From Amyelois transitella (lineage: Eukaryota > Arthropoda > Insecta > Lepidoptera > Pyralidae): a stretch of DNA of 64,000 nt. The stretch is from assembly GCF_032362555.1 (NCBI RefSeq), contig NC_083516.1, positions 335,001 through 399,000 of the forward strand. The letters run 5' to 3'. Below, one piece after another: positions 55,910-64,000 of this stretch. Numbering within the stretch: position 1 is the first letter of the stretch; each line of letters starts with the position of its first letter. A model generated the notes under the pieces. That model ran no database searches. It worked only from the letters and a program-made list of their open reading frames with translations, and had not been told where the DNA came from. A program made the translations under genes and the position numbers.

Positions 55910-58900
55910 CTACAACACGGTGCACTTGAGTTTCCTGCGCTTGCGATCCTTGAGCGCGCCGTTGGGGGCGCGGCTGTCCTCGCACTTGCGCGACCGGATC
56001 TCCCGCATCAGGTCGAAGAACACCTGCGGCACACACACACATACACACATCACCAACGCTGCCTCCACCGCGGACGACACGACTCACAAACAAACATCCC
56101 AAACATATAGGTATATAGTCCAACCAATATATATAGATACTTTATATAGGATATTTGTGCCGTGTGGTTCCCGTGACCGATAGAAAACGAGAATAGGACC
56201 ACTCCATCTATTTCCCGTGGATGTCGTATAAAGGGTTAGGCTTATAAATTTTGGATTCTTCTTTTAGGCGATTGGCTCCCAACCTGTCACTATTTAAATC
56301 TCAATTCTATTAGTAATCTGTACCGTAAACCATCTCCAAGTTGTATAAATAGTGCTAGTTCCAACAGATACAATACATTCACGTCTATATCACTTGCGGG
56401 GTAGATAGAGCCAACAGTCTTGAAGAGACTGATAGGTGTTTAGCTTTATGATAGAATTGAGATTCAAACAGTGACAGGTTGCTAGCCCATCGCCTAAAAA
56501 ACGAATCCCAAATTTAAACGCCTATCCCTTACTCGCCTTAACGGCATCCATAGGAAAGAGCTAGAGCGGTCCTATTCTCCAGTGCACACACGGTCTTCCT
56601 GGTCATTCGAAGACCATAGGTTCCTTGCACCGCGCACGGATTACAGACATTACTGACTGCATGTACCGACCTTGTCCACGTTGTCCCTGGTCTTAGCGCT
56701 GGTCGCCTCAAAGAAGAATCCCAAATTTAAACACCTTACTCGCCTTTTACTACATCCATAGGAAAGAAATAGAGCTGTCCTATTCTCCAGTGCACACACG
56801 GTCTTCCTGGTCATTCGAAGACCATAGATTCTCTGCACCCCTCACAGGTTACAGACATTACTGACTGCATGCACTGACCTTGTCCACGTTGTCCCTGGTC
56901 TTAGCGCTGGTCTCCACGTACGGCACCTGCCACGCGGAGGCGCGCTCGCGGCAGCTCTCCAGGGGCACCCGCCGCTTGTCCGCCAGGTCGGACTTGTTGC
57001 CCACCAGCAGGAACGGGATGTTCTCGTCGTTTTTCACTCGCAGTATCTGCTCCCTGTAACGTGTTTATACTTGTTTTGTCAAGATGCGACGAACAAAACG
57101 AACTTTGAAGTGATACCTCAACAAAATTCAAAATTTTTATTCATTATTATAGGATACTATATATCGCTTAATAATTGTCAAAACGTATGGTTTAACAACA
57201 TTGGTTGACGTCAAATAAATTACTTAAAAACTAAGTTTACTGCCGCTTCCAAGGCGTCAGTGCAGAAGAAGCGGTAACAAACTGCACTGCAGCATTTTCT
57301 TCAACAACGTCAACTTCACAATATTAATTAAAATTAGAATAGAATAGAATCTGATTCTGGGTATCATTGAAGCCCTCAAGGGTGAATAATTTTCCCCTTT
57401 TTTTTACATTTTCCATTATTTCTTCTCGCTCCTAATAGTTGCAGCGTGATGTACATAATATAGCCTAAAGCCTTCCTTGATAAATGGTCAGTGGCAGAGC
57501 TGAAGGTAACAGCTAGTATCTTATGTTATCCATTAATTTAATTACCTGAACTCTTGTGTGGCGTCGAAGCTCTCAGGCTCTGTGATGGAAAACACGCACA
57601 GGAAGCCCTCCCCGGACCGGAAGTAGTTGTCCCGGATGGCCGCGTAGTCCTCCTGCCCCGCCGTGTCCAGGATGTCGATCTGAACCTCCTCCCCGTCTAA
57701 TACTACCTGGAATTTAAAAAGAAAGTTTGAAAATATAATTTCGTTAACTTTAAGGAATATTAAACTCAAGAGAATCATCATATATATATTTTTTAATTAC
57801 CGCTTTCCCTGGTGTCAAGACATACATACAAACATATAATCACGTCTATATCCCTTGCGGGGTAGGCAGAGCCAACATTCTTGAAGACTGTTAGGCCACG
57901 GTCAGCTGTTTGGCTTGATGATAGAATTGAGATTCAAATAGTGACAGGTTGCTAGCCCATCATCGACAATTAACTCGACTAACACTGAACACAATAACAC
58001 GAGTTTAACAGTGAACCTGCTAAATGTAGCTGCTTCCAAGCTGGTTTTGAACCCATGATCTTATAACACCACTAGACATATCCACTAACAAAAGTGGCGT
58101 GACGTGTTCTGCCGTTGAAAGAAAGCAAAAGTCATGCCCTCAACATTGTTTCCATAAGTGCTAATTACTACAAAATCTACGCCACACGATGATGAGCTGT
58201 GACTCACTTCCTCACACCTCTCTTCACCGCGTCGTGGTGAGTCAATCATGATTGCAATATCGATGACCTCGAGGGTGAACAACACGTGCACAGTAGACCT
58301 TCCAATTGAAAGCGATTCTGGGGTCTGACTTGCCGCTGTATTTAAACATGCCCTTTTAATATTCTAAGTGGCTGTAGAGTCTGCGTCTTTTATATCTTAT
58401 AAAATTCTCGTGTCACAATGTTCGTTCCCGTACTCCTCCGAAACGGCTCGGCTGATTCTCATAAAATTTTGTGAGCTACTCAATATACAATGTGAGTAGG
58501 TCTGAGAATCGGTCAACATCTACTTCTCATACCCCTTAGTGATAAGGGTTTTACATGGTCTACGCCTGAATTCTTCACTATGATACTAGATCTTACTTTC
58601 TTTCTACACCATGAATTGGAGAGTGAGGGCGGCAGCTTCCCGACGCCGCCGGAGCCAACCATGATCACCTTGTGCAGGGTGGGCTGCGCGCTCGGCTTCT
58701 ACACCATGAGACCAAGTCTTATCTTCTTCAGCTGTCTGCCTTAATAAGCTCGTAGTCCTCACAAAATCATCATGCATAAACTAGAGCATTCCACCCTGTT
58801 TAACATAGAGTACTCCTGACTACTTCACCGTGAGACCAGGTCTTACCTTCTTCCTATAGCTGTCCGCTTTAGTGGGCTCGTAATCCTCCACAAACTCGTC

Positions 58901-58999
58901 ATACATGAACTGGAGAGTGAGGGCAGACTTCCCGACGCCGCCGGAGCCGACCATGATCACCTTGTGCAGGGTGGGCTGCGCGCCCGGCTTCTTCGACAT
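55910..58999 (-). CDS. Rala: Ral small GTPase (RalA/RalB orthologue)
   Basis: Four minus-strand exons, 58999-58847, 57706-57546, 57053-56879 and 56023-55910, join in phase to 200 codons plus stop, the usual Ral size. The P-loop GSGGVGKS (residues 18-25), effector region [12 protein letters not shown], switch [21 protein letters not shown], the NKSD guanine motif and the ETSAK motif are all present, and the C-terminus is basic (KDRKRRKLK) with CAAX box CTVL, fitting geranylgeranylation. [12 protein letters not shown] followed by [17 protein letters not shown] is diagnostic of Ral rather than Ras or Rap. Ral acts through the exocyst and RalBP1 in secretion and actin control. An acceptor-like cttccag about 30 bases upstream of the ATG suggests a 5' UTR intron. 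Tandem partial duplications flank exons 1 and 3. Confidence 0.95.
56157..56580. repeat. Two LEP-A copies in opposite orientation in the Ral last intron
   Basis: A plus copy at 56157-56335 and a minus copy at about 56376-56580, both diverged. The minus copy extends into the local duplication that reaches Ral exon 3. Confidence 0.7.
56480..56912 (-). repeat. Two-copy 208-bp tandem duplication over the Ral exon 3 donor
   Basis: The exon 3 end and donor (plus-strand cttgtccacgttgtccctgg at 56879) recur 208 bases away at 56671, together with the intronic flank ccagtgcacacacggtcttc and part of a LEP-A copy. The distal copy keeps 34 bases of exon and its donor, so it is a partial pseudo-exon. Divergence is modest. 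Confidence 0.85.
58570..58800 (-). pseudogene. Decayed tandem copies of Ral exon 1 and its donor
   Basis: Two partial copies lie in intron 1 immediately 3' of native exon 1. One (about 58570-58700) retains the P-loop coding region (plus-strand cttcccgacgccgccggagc). The next (about 58700-58800) retains the exon end and donor (gagaccaagtcttatcttct against native gagaccaggtcttaccttct). Spacing is about 125 bases. Substitutions and deletions make them non-coding. Confidence 0.8.
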
Positions 59000-59117
59000 G
59001 ATCCCGTGATGGTGGCACTTGGTGCCTCGCTGGAAGACAGAAAAGGCATCGTTAGTCTCAGCTGCAGGCCATTAGACATTCAGCGCACCTCGCACTCCTC
59101 TCCAGTGATAAATAACT

Positions 59118-59526
59118 AGTGCCGTGAGGTTCCCGGCACCATTACAAAATATAATAGGACCACTCCATCTTTTTCCCACGGATGTCGTAAAAGGCGACTA
59201 AGGGATAGGCTTATAAACTTGGGATTCCTCTTTTAAGCGATGGGCTAGCATCCTGTCACTATTTGAATCTCAATTCTATCACAAAGCCAAACAGCTGAGC
59301 GTGACCTATCAGTCTTTTCAAGACTGGTGGCTCTGTCTACCCCGCTAGGGATATAGACGTGATCATTTGGCTTTATGATGGAATTGAGACGGGTTGCTAG
59401 CTCATCGCCTAAAAGAAGAATCCCAAGTTTATAAGCCTGTCCCTTAGTCGCCTTTTACGACATCCATGGGAACGAGATGGAGTGGTCCTATTCTTTTTTT
59501 TATTGGTGCCGGGAACCACACAGCAC
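59118..59526. repeat. Inverted pair of LEP-A copies upstream of Ral
   Basis: A plus-oriented copy at 59118-59362 directly abuts a minus-oriented partial copy at 59363-59526, giving a potential hairpin with about 160-base arms. It lies just upstream of the first coding exon of Ral, in a 5' intron or promoter region. Confidence 0.8.
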
Positions 59527-59804
59527 GGCAAGTATATTTTAAAATACATACTAAACCCAAGATATAAAATAGATACGCATTCAAGTTCAATCAGAAAAAG
59601 ATCTTTTTACATCATGCATCATAGCGATGTGAGCATGTACCCGGAATTAACGCCAGATCGAAAAAGACAGACCAGTAGACATGGCTCCATCCATCAGTAC
59701 CGAAACAGCTAAGGGTGGTACACACTAAGATGAAAGGACAGAGTTAAGTCCACAGTTCTCACACAAACTAAACTGAAAACATCGACAAGGTTACAACAGC
59801 AGGC

Positions 59805-60218
59805 CAATTCTGCTATTTGTTAACCGAAACAGTTCGGATGCGTTTCAGCTTGGTTACAGTTGCGTTTATATTGTCAAACGGTATTCCAGTAACTTTACGT
59901 TGATAGCTGAAACGCAAATGAAACGGAAGCGGTTGGTTATTTGCTGCCGATGCAAAACTGTAACTTTGGACAATTCAACCAACGCAGAACCGTTGCGTTT
60001 CGGCCGGACCAATTGTCAAAAACTTATCAGAATACGAAATAATAGCCGAACGGCAAACGAAAGGTTACGTGTCCTTTAGCAGAATACGACAACCAAACAG
60101 TTTCGGATGCGTAACCAATGCGTTACGGCTTCGTTTTGACAAATTGCTAGGAGAATACCAAAAGTTGTAATCAATGCGTTTCCGATCCGTTTGGGATTAA
60201 AATAAAATAGCAGAATTG
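59805..60218. mobile_element. MITE-like element with 14-bp perfect terminal inverted repeats
   Basis: 414 bases bounded by caattctgctattt at 59805-59818 and its exact reverse complement at 60205-60218. There is no coding capacity. The interior is full of gtttcgg/ccgaaac and ttgtcaaa motifs in both directions. A related fragment gattctgctatttgttt occurs near 12345. A target duplication is not obvious. It is probably a non-autonomous DNA transposon. Confidence 0.7.
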
Positions 60219-60219
60219 A

Positions 60220-63200
60220 GATGCAGATTCTTCTTACGAGCTTCAAGGTTAGAACGCAGAAGATAGAAAATATATCTTTTGCGAAGAAAGAAAAGGGATC
60301 TAGCATGAAACAAGTTGCTTAAAAATTAAATACATACGTCGAGTCGGCAATGCTCAAAAGTTACGATTATATGAGTATACAGAAAAAACATGAAGCCTTC
60401 TTATCTGCTAAACAAATACGTGCAGTTATTGAAAGAAAATACACAAGAGTTGTAGGTGGAACGGATGTATGAACAAGGTAAAGGCATAACTTTAGTAATA
60501 AACTTAACCGTATTCAATTTCAATACAACAGTTCGAGGAAAGCGGCTTTTAGATAACATTCACTTCTTTCCACATTTCTATTCCAAGTTTGGATAATTGT
60601 GAAGTTGACGTTGTTGAAGAAAATGCTGCAGTGCAGTTTGTTACCGCTTCTTCTGCACTGGCGCTTTGAAAGCGGCAGTATACTTACTTTTAAGTAATTT
60701 ATTTAACGTCAACAAATGTTGTGAAACCAAAAGTTATGGCAATTATTAAGTGTTATTAAAGTGTCCTATGTATATTAATAATAGTTTTGAATTTTTGAAT
60801 TCCTCTCAATAAACATGTAAACTCGCATCAAAGACTTTTGGAATATTGGCAGAATAAATACAGAATTTTGGCATGACAATAAGTATATCAACAGCGATTT
60901 GACGCGAAAACTCCTCTTTATCAAAATAAATAATACTTGATTGCTTACAAGAGCATCTAAAGGACATTCCATACGATGCTTAGCAGGATCTAATTATTGA
61001 AAAAGGTAATTTGAAAATCCAGATTTCTGCACTGAAAAATCTTTTATTTACTTGATAAAAGAAAAATTCTAATTCTGTTAGCAAATCAGAATTTATGGAA
61101 AACTAGCTGTGCCCGCGACTTCGTCTGCGTGGAATAGTTATTTTGGGCATCATTGAAGTCCTCAAGGAGGAATAATGTACCCCGTTTTTTTTCATATTTT
61201 CCATTATTTCTTCGCTTCTAATAGTTGTAGCGTGATGATAAATAGCCTAAAGCCTTCCTCGATAAATGGTCTATTCAACACAAAAAGATTTTTTTAAATC
61301 GAACCAGTAGTTCCTGAGATTAGCGCGTTCAAACAAGCAAACTCTTCAGCTTTAAATTATTAGTATAGATAAGTTAAAATTGATCAATTTTACGGAAAAG
61401 AAATAAGTAGTACAAGTTTATCGGATTATTACCAGTGCGTCGGTCCAAACTCGACGTTTACGTCCTGTCTAGACACAATTAACGCCGACTACAGTTATGT
61501 ACGACATTCCCTTTATCGGCATGCACTAAATATCTGCGGCGTGTTGGCATAATAGTGACGCAAATCAGATGTATTGTTATATGACATTACAAATTATAAA
61601 CCATAAATACATACATATAGTCACGTCTATATCCCTTGCGGGGTAGACAGAGTCAACAATTTTTAAAAGACTGAATGGCCACGTTCAGCTATTTGGCTTA
61701 ACGATAGAATTGAGATTCAAATAGTGACAGGTTGCTAGCCCATCGCCTAAAGAAGTATCCAAAGTTTGTTTGTTTGGAAAGAGATGGAGTGGTCCTATTC
61801 TTTTTTGTATTGGTGCCGGGAACCACACGGCAATTATAAACCAAATACTTGAAAAACCAAGTATCATGAAAAATTCGTAAGTAGTTTTTTGTGTACTTAG
61901 GAATTTTTCATGTCAGTGGCTAGTATAAAATATAATTTCTGGACTTCTTGTTAAACCCACATATGTATAAACCGTGGTTAAACCAAAAATAACTGTACAC
62001 AGAGGGTTTCTCACACCTTCGGTCAGTTGTGTAGGTACTCGAAACTGTAATTTAGCGACCACAACTAAAACATTCACCATTCAAACCTTTATGTTTGTGA
62101 AAGTATTTTTATTGCAGAACATAAAAAAACGGTGAAAGTTAAATTATTTTTAATTTTCCATATACTAAACCCGTCTAATATGATGTATTTTTTTATTTTT
62201 GGCTAGTCCTGTGGGCTAGTCTATCTGTTACAAAAAATACATACATATCAAATACAATCACGTCTTTATTCCTTGAGGGGTAGGCAGAGCCAGCAGTTCC
62301 GAAAAGATTGATAGGCCATGTCAAGCTGTTTAGCTTAATGATAGAAATGAGATTGAAATAATGACAGGTTGCTAGCCCATCGCCTAAAAGAATTCTAAAT
62401 GTATAAGCCTAATACCTTAGTCGCCTTATACGACATCCACGGGAAAGAGATGAGTGGTCCTATTCTTTTTCCTATTAGTGCCGAGATCTACACGGCATCC
62501 AAAGATATCCTACAAGAAAACTTAGTACAAAATGTTTCATGTCATTACAATTAAAAGTATTTGGGAAGCTATAAATTAACATAGACAAAACTACAGGAAA
62601 TTTAAACGTAACATTAGAATATAAATCACAGCATGGACAAATAAACATCATACTTTGTTTTCACAGACTGGCGTTCCGAGAAAATTCCTAAATAGTAAAG
62701 AGTTGCGCTGTATGTATGTTTGTGGGCGGAAACTGCCCAGAATGGAGTAGATCAGATTATGGATGACGCCACGCCGCTTCCTTTTAGGGCTATCGAGTTT
62801 GAAGACTATAGTTACTGCCTTTTTAAGGCATTTACCCATGTATTATAAGTCACTAGCTGTGCCCGCGACTTCGTCCGCGATATTAGTGAATAATCTCCGA
62901 GGTGTTTTTTACCGACTTCGAAAAAAGGAAGTTCTTCGACCGTTCTATTAATTATTATTGACTATGGATTAACATAATTCCTTTGATAATTTATTTATTT
63001 ACATTGTTCTATTCAAGCCAAGGTCACGACCAACAAGCCACTTACCAGCCGTGCAAACCAATTAAATCGATATTTAGCTTCTGTAGGTACGCGACTGTAC
63101 CTATCTAGAATGGCACGGTCATGGTGTCATTAAGGTCATCAAGGAGGTAATGACTCGTACGATTCTAACAATATCTCATTGTGACACTTACCTACTTGGA

Positions 63201-64000
63201 TAACTGTCGTAATAAGTACAGTGGGTCCGAGAGATATCGGGACTTCGTCTTTAGTGGTCATCGGAAAGTGGCCTTAGTATCTCCTGGTCCCACTGTACAT
63301 AAAATTACGTCTCTGCATAGAGATGAAAGCAGACACAACATCTTTCCACTTGCAAAGATGTATTTGTTTTTGTTTAGGAAAAATGACAAATATATAATTT
63401 TATTGTCAAATATTCTTAATTTTATGTTCTATAATATAGTTATGTTAAACTGATTATTTCTCTCCTCTTTTCTCCTTCTATCTTCTGTAGGAATAAATAA
63501 CTTTGTAACTATAGGTACTTCCTACGAAATACTACCGATCTTACTTTTGCTTATATCGTTAGGCACTTCATTATAATCAGCGTAGCCCAATTTGACGTGA
63601 CGCTTTCTGATGGTATATAGAATATCTACAACGTAAGAGTGCGATTACAACTTAAAAGAGAACATAGAATTCATGACTATAGGGTTCAAAATCCGACGTA
63701 CAAATATGTTTATGGTGCCCACGGTAATTAGCAAGGAAAAGTGTTTTAATTGTCGCGGGAACATTGCACGTTTTGACTTTTAAAGAGAAATTGTACTGAC
63801 ATACAAATGCAAGTTAGAGTTAGGGTTTTAACAGATTTATATTTCTTCTTTTTTCTTTTTTTAAGGCCTTAGAAAAAGAAACCTGTCTGTATTCGAATCT
63901 CGGTTCTATCATTAAGCCGAACAGCCGATCGTGGCCTATCAGTATTTTCAAGACTGTTGACTCTGTCTACCCCGCAAGGGATATAGACGTGATTATACAT
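60220..64000. other. Gene-poor repeat region at the right end
   Basis: Holds LEP-C (60600-60800), LEP-B (61104-61372) and LEP-A copies (61606-61833, 62240-62498, 63885-64000). A piece near 63450-63530 is shared, inverted, with 21580-21620 and 23570-23610. No exon could be supported. Confidence 0.5.

Overview
The window looks like a piece of a moth or butterfly (Lepidoptera) nuclear genome. It has AT-rich introns and spacers with GC-rich short exons, consensus GT-AG introns, dense copies of lepidopteran-style interspersed repeats with (TATG)n tails, tRNA-derived SINEs, decayed LINE pieces and a mariner. There are no bacterial-type operons. Most ORFs in this window are repeat-derived or antisense shadows; the real genes were rebuilt here by joining exons whose splice phases agree.

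Layout, left to right. (1) 819-9075, plus strand: a smoothelin-like actin-binding gene with an N-terminal smoothelin motif, a 3.2-kb disordered exon with its own stop, and small exons ending in a C-terminal CH domain. (2) 9386-13836, minus strand: a MARCH-type (RING-CH, two membrane segments) ubiquitin ligase, with three unrecognised exons upstream on the same strand that may be its N-terminus or another gene. (3) 14620-15357, plus: intronless eIF6. (4) 15358-19757: repeat-poor AT-rich DNA, probably holding the eIF6 and Usp30 3' UTRs. (5) 19758-31334, minus: a nine-exon USP30 orthologue (496 aa), a mitochondrial outer-membrane deubiquitinase. (6) 32441-48756, plus: a seventeen-exon WDR24 orthologue (813 aa), a GATOR2 subunit, divergent from Usp30. 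(7) About 50523-51845: a mariner with one frameshift. (8) 52405-58999, minus: Ral small GTPase (200 aa) with a possible alternative last exon 3.4 kb downstream. (9) 59000-64000: repeats only, including a MITE.

Functionally the genes are housekeeping or signalling genes: cytoskeleton, membrane ubiquitination, ribosome maturation, mitophagy control, TORC1 amino-acid sensing and vesicle traffic. No pathway-specific cluster is evident.

The most unusual property is local. At least six times in 64 kb, a short segment running from the 3' end of a coding exon across its 5' splice site into the intron has been tandemly duplicated: about 7 x 120 bp in Usp30, 10 x 100 bp and 11 x 141 bp in Wdr24, and older decayed copies in Ral (two exons) and the RING-CH gene. 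Other notable items are a 65-unit 15-bp satellite ending exactly at a Wdr24 acceptor, two adjacent palindromes with 24-bp arms, and the candidate alternative Ral C-terminus.
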